From Fibrobacterota bacterium (GTDB lineage Bacteria; Fibrobacterota; Chitinivibrionia; Chitinivibrionales; Chitinispirillaceae), in contig JAEZKP010000007.1 of the NCBI GenBank assembly GCA_023436145.1, positions 1-64,000 of the forward strand: DNA of 64,000 nucleotides, given 5' to 3'. Shown in pieces: positions 35,528 through 44,600 of this stretch. Made by a program: the position numbers and the translations under genes. Every line of letters starts with the position of its first letter. Positions within the stretch are counted from its first letter, which is position 1. The notes below the pieces were generated by a model. The model saw nothing but the letters and a program-made list of their open reading frames with translations. It was not told the DNA's origin and did not search any database.

Positions 35528-35770
35528 GTGAATACAATTGGAGTTTCCAGAGATGATGCATGGTCTCAGTTTTTGAAGTTAACTCAGGAAGCAAGGGTGC
35601 GAAACTCCGGCTTGTCAGCGACTTCTAAAAAGACTGCCGTACCTGGTTCCAGATCAGCATCGATAAAGTCCGACACCATGCCTCTGATTTTAAATGGAGT
35701 ATCATACAATACAAATAAACCAGATGTGAAAAAGGTGATTCTGGGAGGAAAATTTGACGCCTATGCGTAA
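35528..35770 (+). CDS. Small uncharacterised protein in the flagellar operon
   Basis: An 80-residue protein starting at GTG 35528, 13 bp after flgC, with GGAGATAGGA upstream. It has a helical start (SRDDAWSQFLKLTQEARVR), a Ser/Lys-rich flexible middle, and a conserved-looking C-terminus (ILGGKFDAYA). I do not recognise a family. The position between flgC and fliE, with the same strand and tight spacing, argues that it is a real gene with a basal-body or export role. An unstructured, Ser-rich middle is common in flagellar type III substrates. This is inference. Confidence 0.65.
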   Translation: MNTIGVSRDDAWSQFLKLTQEARVRNSGLSATSKKTAVPGSRSASIKSDTMPLILNGVSYNTNKPDVKKVILGGKFDAYA

Positions 35771-35836
35771 GAGTGGTACACTTTACTTTCAGGTCGGTCT
35801 GTATGGGGCTTTGCAAAGTTCCTGGGGAGTAGAATT

Positions 35837-36139
35837 ATGAATGAAATCAATTCAATCGGTCCGGTTTCAAATGGCAGCAGGCTTCAGAAGAGTCAGGGCG
35901 TTAAAACTGATAAATCAGGCCCTACTTTTAAAGAAACGCTCAATAATTTTCTTAGTGATGTAAATGAAATGCAGCAAAAAGCGGATCAGTCTATTCAAAA
36001 GATGGTCTCTGGTGAAATTACAGATGTTCATCAGGTGATGAGTAGTGTGGAGGAAGCCGGTGTCGCTTTCAATATGATGATGGAGATCAGAAACAAGGTG
36101 ATGGATGCCTATCAGGAAATTATGCGTATTAGGCTGTGA
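35837..36139 (+). CDS. fliE: Flagellar hook-basal body complex protein FliE
   Basis: This 100-residue protein is FliE, the adapter between the MS ring and the rod. It has the typical start with a variable stretch and FKETLNNFLSDVNEMQQKAD, then VSGEITDVHQVMSSVEEAGV, and the C-terminal MEIRNKVMDAYQEIMRIRL helix. The upstream GGGGAG before ATG is the ribosome binding site. It is followed by fliF after 45 bp. Confidence 0.95.
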   Translation: MNEINSIGPVSNGSRLQKSQGVKTDKSGPTFKETLNNFLSDVNEMQQKADQSIQKMVSGEITDVHQVMSSVEEAGVAFNMMMEIRNKVMDAYQEIMRIRL

Positions 36140-36184
36140 TAGCAATAATCCTAAAGAAATGAGCTATGTTTTCAGGAGAGAATC

Positions 36185-37726
36185 ATGTCCGAGTTTTTTA
36201 AACAACTGATTGTCCAGTTGTCTGCTATATGGCAGAAATTGACTATACAACAGAAAATAGTGACTACATCGCTGGTGGCATTCACATTACTGGGGATGAT
36301 CGGGCTTCTGATGTGGTCTCAGACCGGCGGGAAAAAGGATGCCGGTTTCAAAGTACTTTACTCCGACCTGGAAGTTGAAAAAGCGGCTACCATTACCGAG
36401 GCTTTGCAGAAAGCGAATTACAAATACAAACTCGAAAATAACGGCAGAACTGTACTGGTGGAAGCCAGGCAGCTTTACGAAATAAGAATGTCGCTTGCCC
36501 GGGAAGGGTTACCGGGAAAGTCTGGTCTGGGATACGAACTTTTTGATAAAACCAATTTTGGAATGACCGATTATGTACAGAAGATAAATGCCAGGCGGGC
36601 TCTGGAGGGTGAACTTCAGAGAACTATTGAGGGACTGGAAGAGGTAAAGAGTGCCAGAGTTCATATTGTAATTCCAGAACCTACCATTTTTCTGGATACT
36701 CAGAAGGAGGCCAAAGCTTCCGTGGTCATAAAGTGTGTTTCAGGTCGTCAATTGGGTAAAGAACAGATCCGCGGTATCACCAATCTGCTCTCATCGAGTG
36801 TTGATGGACTGAAACCACAGAATATCTCAGTGGTGGATTACGGGGGAAAACTTCTTAGCAGTCCATTTGGTGATGATGAGACAGCTTTGGCCAGCTCACA
36901 TAATATGGAGCTTCAGCAGAATGTGGAAAGATATCTGGAAAGTAAATCAAATCAAATACTTACAAATATTCTCGGTCCTTCCAAAGCCTATGTGAAAATC
37001 GCATGTGATCTGGATTTTGACAGGGTGGAACGGACCATGGAAAAATATGATCCGGAAAGCAGGGTGGTTCGCTCCGAAGAACGTATAGATGAGACTGTCA
37101 AGAATGCACCTGATGGAGATAACCAGAAGGAACGCTCTCTGACTAATTATGAAATTGACAAGACAATGCAGCGGATCGTTCAGGAGGTGGGCAATATAAA
37201 ACGGATCACCATATCGGTGGCAGTTGATGGCAGATATGAGATGGGGAGTGATAAAAAGGCAACTTTTGTGGCCAGAACTGCTGAGGAGTTGCAGAATATT
37301 GAGGATATAGTAAAAAATGCTGTAGGGTATGATCTTACCAGAGGAGATCAGATCACTGTTTCCTCTATTAAATTTGACAACGAGCTTTTAAGAGAAGAGC
37401 AGTTAGAGATACAGAATAGTGAGCGTTGGGAAAAATACATGCAGATAGCCAAATATGTACTTGCTTTCTTCATTGCTGCAGGATTCCTGTTGTTCCTTAG
37501 ATATCTGACCAGAACGGTTGCAGAGGCTATGAACCCACCTGTTCCGGTGCTGGATCAGTTGGGTTTAGAGGAGCCTGTGGTCGAAGATATTCCGGAGGAG
37601 CTGAGGAAAAGTTCTGAAATTCTTGAACGTGTGGAGATGTTAACCCGGGAGGAACCGGTAAACATTGCTGCAATTATCCGTCAGTGGCTCTCTGAGCCCG
37701 CATCAACGGGTAAAAAGAAAAAATAA
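36185..37726 (+). CDS. fliF: Flagellar MS-ring protein FliF
   Basis: This 513-residue protein is FliF, which forms the MS ring in the inner membrane. It has an N-terminal transmembrane helix (about 24-45), the ring-building motifs (FKVLYSDLEVEKAATITEAL, then GLPGKSGLGYELFDKTNFGM and VKSARVHIVIPEPTIFLD), a second transmembrane helix (about 417-440), and the short C-terminal FliG-binding segment EEPVNIAAIIRQWLSE. The length is slightly below the 530-580 usual for the family, with a reduced periplasmic loop. A GGAGAG precedes ATG. Confidence 0.96.
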   Translation: MSEFFKQLIVQLSAIWQKLTIQQKIVTTSLVAFTLLGMIGLLMWSQTGGKKDAGFKVLYSDLEVEKAATITEALQKANYKYKLENNGRTVLVEARQLYEIRMSLAREGLPGKSGLGYELFDKTNFGMTDYVQKINARRALEGELQRTIEGLEEVKSARVHIVIPEPTIFLDTQKEAKASVVIKCVSGRQLGKEQIRGITNLLSSSVDGLKPQNISVVDYGGKLLSSPFGDDETALASSHNMELQQNVERYLESKSNQILTNILGPSKAYVKIACDLDFDRVERTMEKYDPESRVVRSEERIDETVKNAPDGDNQKERSLTNYEIDKTMQRIVQEVGNIKRITISVAVDGRYEMGSDKKATFVARTAEELQNIEDIVKNAVGYDLTRGDQITVSSIKFDNELLREEQLEIQNSERWEKYMQIAKYVLAFFIAAGFLLFLRYLTRTVAEAMNPPVPVLDQLGLEEPVVEDIPEELRKSSEILERVEMLTREEPVNIAAIIRQWLSEPASTGKKKK

Positions 37727-37731
37727 GTGTC

Positions 37732-37760
37732 TTGAAATGGAGTGCCTGAAGAGGTATAAT
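37732..37760 (+). promoter_or_regulatory. Sigma-70-type promoter inside the flagellar operon, before fliG
   Basis: TTGAAA (37732-37737), a 17-base spacer, and a perfect TATAAT (37755-37760) lie in the 152-bp gap between fliF and fliG. This gap is the largest in the flagellar cluster. It could let fliGHIJ be expressed without the sigma-54 promoter. Confidence 0.55.
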
Positions 37761-37878
37761 ATCTCTTAATTCAATTGGTTATTTCAGGTTTAATTTGAAA
37801 TAAACGGTTTGACTATTTGCTTTTGTTAAACTGAAAGACACTGGTTTATTCGTATTAATAATTTAATCCGGAAAAATT

Positions 37879-38970
37879 ATGGCAACTCCTTTAAAAAAAG
37901 ATAGAGACAAGACTGGCTTTTACCGGGAAGAATATGATAAAACAGCTAAGCCCCGTGCGGTTGATACATCCGCGCTTTCCGGTCCAACCAAAGCAGCCAT
38001 AGTGATGGTAGCACTTGGTTCCGATGCATCTTCACAGATATTCAAGAACCTGGAAGAAACGGATGTGGAGAGATTGTCAACTGAAATCGCCCGTCTTCAG
38101 AATGTTTCCCCTAATGTGCGTGAAGCGGTTCTGGAGGAGTTTCACAATCTGGCGATGGCTCATCAATATGTAACCCAGGGAGGCTTGGAATACGCCCGGG
38201 AGATTCTGGAGACTGCCCTGGGGCCCAGAAAAGCCAAAGAGATTCTGGAGAAGGTTCAGCAGACCATACGTACTACCGGGTTCAATCTGCTGGAAAATGT
38301 GGATCCAAAGCAGATTGTAAATTTCATTCAGAAAGAGCATCCTCAGACTATTGCTTTACTTCTGGCGCATATGGAACCTAAAAATGCTGCTCCTATAGTT
38401 TCTGCCTTACCACAGGAGCTGCAGGTCGATGTGGCTACCCGTATCGCCACTATGGAAAGTATATCTCCCGAAACGCTGGATCAGGTTGAAGAAGTGCTGG
38501 TAAGTCAGATCAAATCACTTTTTGGTGGTGATGTTTCTGAGATTGGCGGAGTGAAAGCGGTTGCTGAGATGTTAAACAGTGTGGATCGTGGAGCAGAGAA
38601 AAATATTCTGGGTAATCTGGAAAGGGAGAATCCGGAATTGGCAACAGAGATAAAGAATCTGATGTTTGTATTCGAGGATGTGATGCTTCTGGACGACCGT
38701 TCGATGCAGCGGGTGCTCAAGGAAGTGGACACCAAAGATTTGTCAACTGCACTCAAAGGTGCATCAGAGGAACTGCAGGAGAAATTCTTCCGCAACATGT
38801 CCTCCAGAGCTGCGGAGATGATCCGGGAGGATATGGAATATATGGGACCGATCCGTTTGAAGGATGTGGAAGAGGTTCAGCAGAGAATTGTGGATGTGGT
38901 GCGTCGTCTGGAAGAGGATGGCGAGATTATCATAAGCGGACGCGGTGGAGAGGACGACATTGTCGTCTAA
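37879..38970 (+). CDS. fliG: Flagellar motor switch protein FliG
   Basis: This 363-residue protein is FliG, the rotor component that touches the stator. It has the N-terminal domain (SGPTKAAIVMVALGSDASSQ), the middle EHPQTIALLLAHMEPKNAA segment with the EHPQ motif, GGVKAVAEMLNS, and the C-terminal charged domain (MFVFEDVMLLDDRSMQRVLK and EDMEYMGPIRLKDVEEVQQR). A 30-residue N-terminal extension (basic, with KKDRDKTGFYREEYDKT) precedes the usual start. FliG is followed by fliH. Confidence 0.96.
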   Translation: MATPLKKDRDKTGFYREEYDKTAKPRAVDTSALSGPTKAAIVMVALGSDASSQIFKNLEETDVERLSTEIARLQNVSPNVREAVLEEFHNLAMAHQYVTQGGLEYAREILETALGPRKAKEILEKVQQTIRTTGFNLLENVDPKQIVNFIQKEHPQTIALLLAHMEPKNAAPIVSALPQELQVDVATRIATMESISPETLDQVEEVLVSQIKSLFGGDVSEIGGVKAVAEMLNSVDRGAEKNILGNLERENPELATEIKNLMFVFEDVMLLDDRSMQRVLKEVDTKDLSTALKGASEELQEKFFRNMSSRAAEMIREDMEYMGPIRLKDVEEVQQRIVDVVRRLEEDGEIIISGRGGEDDIVV

Positions 38971-38986
38971 GAGGATTTCCCGGATT

Positions 38987-39826
38987 ATGAGCACCCCATC
39001 TTCTTCTTCAGAAAACACTGCTTCACTTATTGATAAGCTTCTGGAAGCAAAGGATCCTGCAACTGTAGGGCTCAGAAGAATTATCCGTAAAAAAATGGAG
39101 GATATTAACGACTTTCCTCTTAAGAAAGTCCAGTTTGAAGAATTTGACACTCATGGTAACAGAAAAAGGATTCTGAGTGAAGAAGAAAGGAGAATTCTTG
39201 AGTTGGAAAAGCAGGTCAGTCAATTTGATCTGCACCTGAAAAAACTTCAGCAGGAATCCGCCAAAGCTGCAGAGGAGGCTTTTAACCGGGGTAAAGCCGA
39301 AGGTATCAGACTGGGAACGGAAAAAGGAAATTCAGATGCTTCTGCGGTTTACAAAAAGAACGTTGCTGAAATTCAGAAAAATGTCGCCTCCTGTCTGAAA
39401 AAAATGGAGGATTCCAAAAGAGAAATCTTCAGCCATTCTGATCACATCGTTTTAAAACTGTGCATGGAAATTGCCAAAAAAATTATTGCTTCAGAAATCT
39501 CCACCCGCCAGGACATTATCCTCAACGTAACCAGAAAAGCTCTCTGCTATATAGCAGAACGTGAAAAACTGCTGATACGGGTGGCTCCTGATGATTTCAA
39601 GGTTCTAAATGATAACAGGGATTTTTGGGAACCGGTAAGCGAAAAGCTGAAGGACATAGTCATTGAACCGGATGAGAGAGTCACCAGGGGTGGTTGTATT
39701 ATAGAATCCAACAATGGTACTGTTGATGCCAGAATCGGAGTACAGGTGGATGAGATAACAGATCTGGTCGAGAAAATGTGGACCGATAATCATTTACAGG
39801 AAAATAATGTTCAACCTGAAACCTGA
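38987..39826 (+). CDS. fliH: Flagellar assembly protein FliH
   Basis: This 279-residue protein is FliH, the stator-like regulator of the FliI ATPase. A variable N-terminal part is followed by a coiled coil (EEERRILELEKQVSQFDLHL) containing AEEAFNRGKAEGIRLGTEKG, the glycine-rich repeat of FliH. The C-terminal domain has LKLCMEIAKKIIASEISTRQ and a final V1/FliH-type fold. ATG 38987 was chosen over the GTG at 38945, which would overlap fliG. Confidence 0.88.
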   Translation: MSTPSSSSENTASLIDKLLEAKDPATVGLRRIIRKKMEDINDFPLKKVQFEEFDTHGNRKRILSEEERRILELEKQVSQFDLHLKKLQQESAKAAEEAFNRGKAEGIRLGTEKGNSDASAVYKKNVAEIQKNVASCLKKMEDSKREIFSHSDHIVLKLCMEIAKKIIASEISTRQDIILNVTRKALCYIAEREKLLIRVAPDDFKVLNDNRDFWEPVSEKLKDIVIEPDERVTRGGCIIESNNGTVDARIGVQVDEITDLVEKMWTDNHLQENNVQPET

Positions 39827-39840
39827 TTTGACAATTATTT

Positions 39841-41169
39841 ATGGAACCAGCCGACAGATTTCAATCGTATTTACAAGCAATATCCAGTGCCGAGCCAGTG
39901 AGAGTTCATGGTAAAGTCGCTGAACTGATTGGTTTAACTATTGAGTCTACGGGACCTTACGCCTCGGTTGGTGATGTCTGTACCATAGAGAAAAACGGAG
40001 TTGTAGCAGGCAAGGCGGAGGTGGTGGGGTTTAAAAAAGACCGTACTCTTCTTATGCCGCTCGGTCCGGTGGAAGGAATTCATCCCGGCCTTTCTGTTGT
40101 GGGTACTAAACGTCCACTGATGGTCGCAGTAGGACCCCAGATGATGGGACGGGTACTCGATGGCCTGGGTAATCCTCTGGATGGTAAAGGAACACTGAAT
40201 ACAAAGAGTGTGAGATCCATTTTCTCCACCGTTCCAAATCCTCTTACCCGTAAAAGAATTTCAGAACCCTTCGAAACCGGTATAAGAACTGTTGATTCCC
40301 TTATTACTATAGGTAAAGGTCAGCGGATGGGGATATTTGCCGGTAGTGGTGTGGGAAAAAGTGTTTTGATGGGCATGATGGCCAGAAATTGCAGATCAGA
40401 TGTGTCGGTGATCGCTTTAATTGGGGAGCGGGGACGTGAAGTAAGGGAATTTATTGAACGGGATCTTGGTGCCGAAGGGCTCAAGCGATCCGTGGTGGTA
40501 GTAGCTACATCCGATCAACCAGCATTGATCAGGCTTAAAGGCGCTATGGTAGCTGCATCTATTGCAGAATATTTTCGTGATCAGGGAAAAGATGTACTCT
40601 TTATGGTGGATTCGGTAACCAGGCTTGCGCTTGCTCAAAGGGAAATCGGCCTGGCTATCGGTGAGCCTCCAGCTACCAGAGGTTTTACTCCTTCGGTTTT
40701 CTCCATGCTTCCTCAGTTTCTGGAGAGAGCGGGAACCTCGGATAATGGGTCAATTACGGGTTTGTTTACGGTGCTGGTGGAGGGAGACGATATGGATGAG
40801 CCTATTGCTGATGCAGCGCGCAGCATTTTGGACGGACATATAGTGCTTTCTCGCAGACTGGCCCACAAAAACCATTTTCCGGCAATCGATGTGTTGGAGA
40901 GCATCTCCCGGTGTATGGCTGATGTTGTTGACAATGAGCATCTCAGTATTGCAGGTACACTCAAGGATTATATGGCTGCCTATCGGGAAAACGAGGAACT
41001 TATTAATATCGGGGCCTATGCTCCGGGGAGCAGTGAAAAAGTGGACTCTGCGATAAAGCTGCATGAGCCCCTTAATAAATTCCTGAGACAGAATCGTAAT
41101 GAAAAAAATACATTTGAAGAAAGTCTTGGCAAATTGAAAGATCTGGCAAAACAGGTTGGAATTAACTGA
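39841..41169 (+). CDS. fliI: Flagellum-specific ATP synthase FliI
   Basis: This 442-residue protein is FliI, the ATPase of the flagellar type III export apparatus. It has Walker A GIFAGSGVGKSVLMGMM, the RGREVREFIERDLG motif, Walker B VLFMVDSVTRLALAQREIG, and the GEPPATRGFTPSVFSMLP segment that marks type III/F1-type ATPases. The stop overlaps the fliJ start by one base (TGATG). Confidence 0.97.
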   Translation: MEPADRFQSYLQAISSAEPVRVHGKVAELIGLTIESTGPYASVGDVCTIEKNGVVAGKAEVVGFKKDRTLLMPLGPVEGIHPGLSVVGTKRPLMVAVGPQMMGRVLDGLGNPLDGKGTLNTKSVRSIFSTVPNPLTRKRISEPFETGIRTVDSLITIGKGQRMGIFAGSGVGKSVLMGMMARNCRSDVSVIALIGERGREVREFIERDLGAEGLKRSVVVVATSDQPALIRLKGAMVAASIAEYFRDQGKDVLFMVDSVTRLALAQREIGLAIGEPPATRGFTPSVFSMLPQFLERAGTSDNGSITGLFTVLVEGDDMDEPIADAARSILDGHIVLSRRLAHKNHFPAIDVLESISRCMADVVDNEHLSIAGTLKDYMAAYRENEELINIGAYAPGSSEKVDSAIKLHEPLNKFLRQNRNEKNTFEESLGKLKDLAKQVGIN

Positions 41170-41624
41170 TGAAAAAGTTCAGATTCGCACTGGAGCCTGT
41201 ACTTTCACTCAGAGAAAGAAAAGAGGAGCAGATCAAGCTGCAGTACGCAGCCAAAATCGGGCAGATTGTGGAGACTCAGAAGACCCGGGCTGAAATTGTC
41301 AAAGAGCTTCAGAATATGCAGGAGTCGGAAAAGCAAAGCCGGGCAGATGCAAAAAATATCACCATGCTGCGATATTCCGTATCCTACCGGTTCAAATTGA
41401 AAAACGACCTGCTCAATATCAGCCGTAAAATAGATGATATGAATGCAGAAGCCTTTAAAATTCAGAAACTGTTGATTCAGGCGTCAAAGGATCGCCGTGC
41501 TATTGAATTGATAAAGGAGCGTCAGATAAAGCAATGGAAAAAAGAGTACCGGCTCAATGAGCAGGGGATTATCGATGATATCTCACAGCAGGGCTTTATT
41601 CGTAAATCGAAACCTGAAGCTTAA
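41169..41624 (+). CDS. fliJ: Flagellar export protein FliJ
   Basis: This 151-residue protein is FliJ-like: a fully helical, highly charged protein beginning KKFRFALEPVLSLRERKEEQ, the typical FliJ start, and otherwise a long coiled coil. FliJ acts as the central stalk of the FliI hexamer and as an escort of chaperones. Sequence similarity within the family is low, so the call relies on the start motif, length and its place straight after fliI. Its last 50 bases overlap the start of the next gene. Confidence 0.85.
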   Translation: MKKFRFALEPVLSLRERKEEQIKLQYAAKIGQIVETQKTRAEIVKELQNMQESEKQSRADAKNITMLRYSVSYRFKLKNDLLNISRKIDDMNAEAFKIQKLLIQASKDRRAIELIKERQIKQWKKEYRLNEQGIIDDISQQGFIRKSKPEA

Positions 41625-44600
41625 AAAGCTGAAGGAATTTCTGGCTGCTTTAATCATTTTTTCAGCCGGTTTCACCGTGTATGGTGCAAAGCAGGTCTTT
41701 GATGATTTTTCTGTATTGAATGACAGCTCTAAAATCGCATTTACAACCGGCGGTTCTTTTTTTCTTAACGACCAATATTATCAATTAGTCAAGGTGTATG
41801 GAGATACCATCAGGAATTCCTCTACCATATCCAGCTGTCCTGATGTGGTCTCATTGTCAAATGACACCTTTCAGTTTGTCTATGTTGCAAATCCAGGGAA
41901 GGCTTTGTTCAAAAGTACCGTCAGACTTACTTCATCCGGTGTTAATTTTGATAATTTCCCCCAGAAAATTTATAACACCGATCATTCCAACACTTCTTTT
42001 CTTCATGCCACCAAAGGGAACAACGGTGTAACAATATCATACGTTCAGAACAGCGCTTATGCCGCTTTGCTGACAGTCGAAAATGGCTCCACTCGCCTGA
42101 AAATTGACAGTTCCAGTGTATATGACTATGTTGCCTCCTCACAATGCCACTTTTCGGGGGACACATTCCTGATCGCCAACAGCATTGACGCCAATGAGTT
42201 AAGACTTCGTAAAATCCACTCTCTCAACCAGAATATCTCCATAATAGCTGATGTGGAAATCGAGAAGGATACGGTTGCCAACAGAAGACATCTGACCAAC
42301 TGTGCAGTGGGTTATGATAATAATGACCTGATACTTGTGGTATGGAGCCGTGGCCCCCCAACTTCCCCCAGACTGTTGTACTATAAATTTTTCAACCGGG
42401 CATTGATAAGCAGCGCAACCGGAACCCTGGACAGTGTTATCTGTGACAGTTCCTTTTATCACTATGATGATGTGATTGTGCGTTCATATGGTCAGGGAAA
42501 GTTCGTGGTGGTTTTCTGGAATTCTTCCGGAGTGAGCATGTGTAAACTATCATTCAACGGAACCACAGTTGAGAAAAACTACAGCCGGATTTTTACTAAA
42601 AGTGGTTTGAAACACTGTACCGCTGCCCTTAATAATAACACCATGGCTATTGTGGTAAACGGAGATCTGGATGGAGATAACAGGGCTGGTATAGAGGGAG
42701 AGATATTTGATTTTAATAACGGAACATTGAGCAATGGGAAAAGGTTGCGTTTTTCAGACACCAGTTCCGCAACTGCCAAGATCATAGACCAGAACAGTAC
42801 TGCCATAAATTGCGCTTTAGATGACAAAGGAAACATTGCTGTAACCTGGAGAGATTCTGCTATGGTTCAGGGATGTATCTTTGCCAACAGGGGAGTAAAA
42901 TATCAACAAGGTTACTGGGTATCCCAAATCCAGTCATTTTCTGATTCAGCAAATGATTCGATTCGGATTTATCCTGTGGAGGTATTCAAGAGCAACTGGA
43001 ATCAGAATAACTGGTTTCTGCAGGATTCTATCCGTTTTGGAAATACCGTTGCCCAATGCAATAGCGCACCATGGAGATCTTTTTCCAGTGATACTATACT
43101 TACTACAAGCAGGTTTTTTCAGCTCCAGCTTACATTAAACCGTAAAGCCGGCAGAGATTCTCTTCTGACTCCGCTTATCGATTCTGCTGTCACCAGATGG
43201 AATGTGAAGCCCAGATTCAGGAATATCGACTCAATCAGAACCGGTTCAAGTACTGTTAATACAGTTACATTTGGCGATACAATACATTTACTATCAAGAA
43301 GTGATACTGCCAGGGTATTTCTGAGTGTATATGATTCTGATAAGTCTGATACTATTAAAGTCCGGGGAAGCGGGCCTGTGGAATCAACGACAAAAACAGT
43401 TACGGGCGGACCAGTATATAAGACCTCCATTAAAGTTCTGCCCATAGCTAAAACCGATACAGTTGCAATCTGTAACTATTCTGCATATGACGCAAAGAAC
43501 TGGTATGCATCACCTGTTAACCTGAAAATAAAAACCAGAAATTCGATTCCGGAATTGAGTTCTGCTATAATTTTCAAGGATGGTACAGATACCTTGAGGT
43601 TGCCTTCCTCACAGACAGTTGTTCTTCAGCAAAATGATTCGATCGATATCATCTACTCTGTTTCAGATACCAATGATCCGGTCTCGTGTAAAGCATATTT
43701 AAGCCGCCTGGCTAATGGACAATTCACAGTTATGGATTCAGTTACCGGCAGTATTACAAAAAGTTACAGATTGAAAGCGGCAGATATTGCATCTGTGGAT
43801 ACACTGATCATTAGAATTACCGGAAAGGATGTGGATACCTCGGTTCATTTATTTGCCAGAATAATCATCAACCATTCACCAGTTATCCGTTATTGCAGAA
43901 TCGATACTGATACCTTTTATCAGGGAGACACTGTACGAGTCGCGCTGCAGAAGGAAAACATAATCAGTGTAGTTGTAAATGATACCGATTGTTTTTTCTG
44001 GGATTCTCTGATTTTTCGCTTTAAAGTAAGAAATCAGCAACAAACTATCAATTCAAAATCAGTGGAAACTCAATATTCATACACTCCCTGGAGATCAGAT
44101 AGCACAATGAAGATCATTGTTTCCGATAAGTTTGGAAAGAGTGACAGCATCAGCTTTTTTATCAAGTTTCCCTGGCTTGAGGACGATACTTCTGTAAATG
44201 ATTCATACAGGAATGCGCTAAACCAACTCTCAATTGGTCCATCTCTGGTTATTGGGAGCGGTGTGGGTGATACCTTGAGGTTGCCTTTTCTGAACAGTGG
44301 CAACGATTCGATGTATTTTACAGGGATAGAATTTAAAAATGAAAGCAGGAAATGGCTTTCTGTTTCCATCACTCAGGATAACGGTTACGCTGTTTTTACC
44401 TCTGAAAACTGTAACAGTTTTAAACCTGTGAGTTTAATGCCGGATTCCACCATGTGGCTGGCATTTCAGTTTAATGCTACACAAATGCAGGGAGATGGTT
44501 TGATAAGTGATACTCTGGTACTTCATACCAGCGATCCATCTCATCCCCGGATTATAGTTCCCGTAAAAATGGAATATAATGATTTACCAAGGATAATAAG

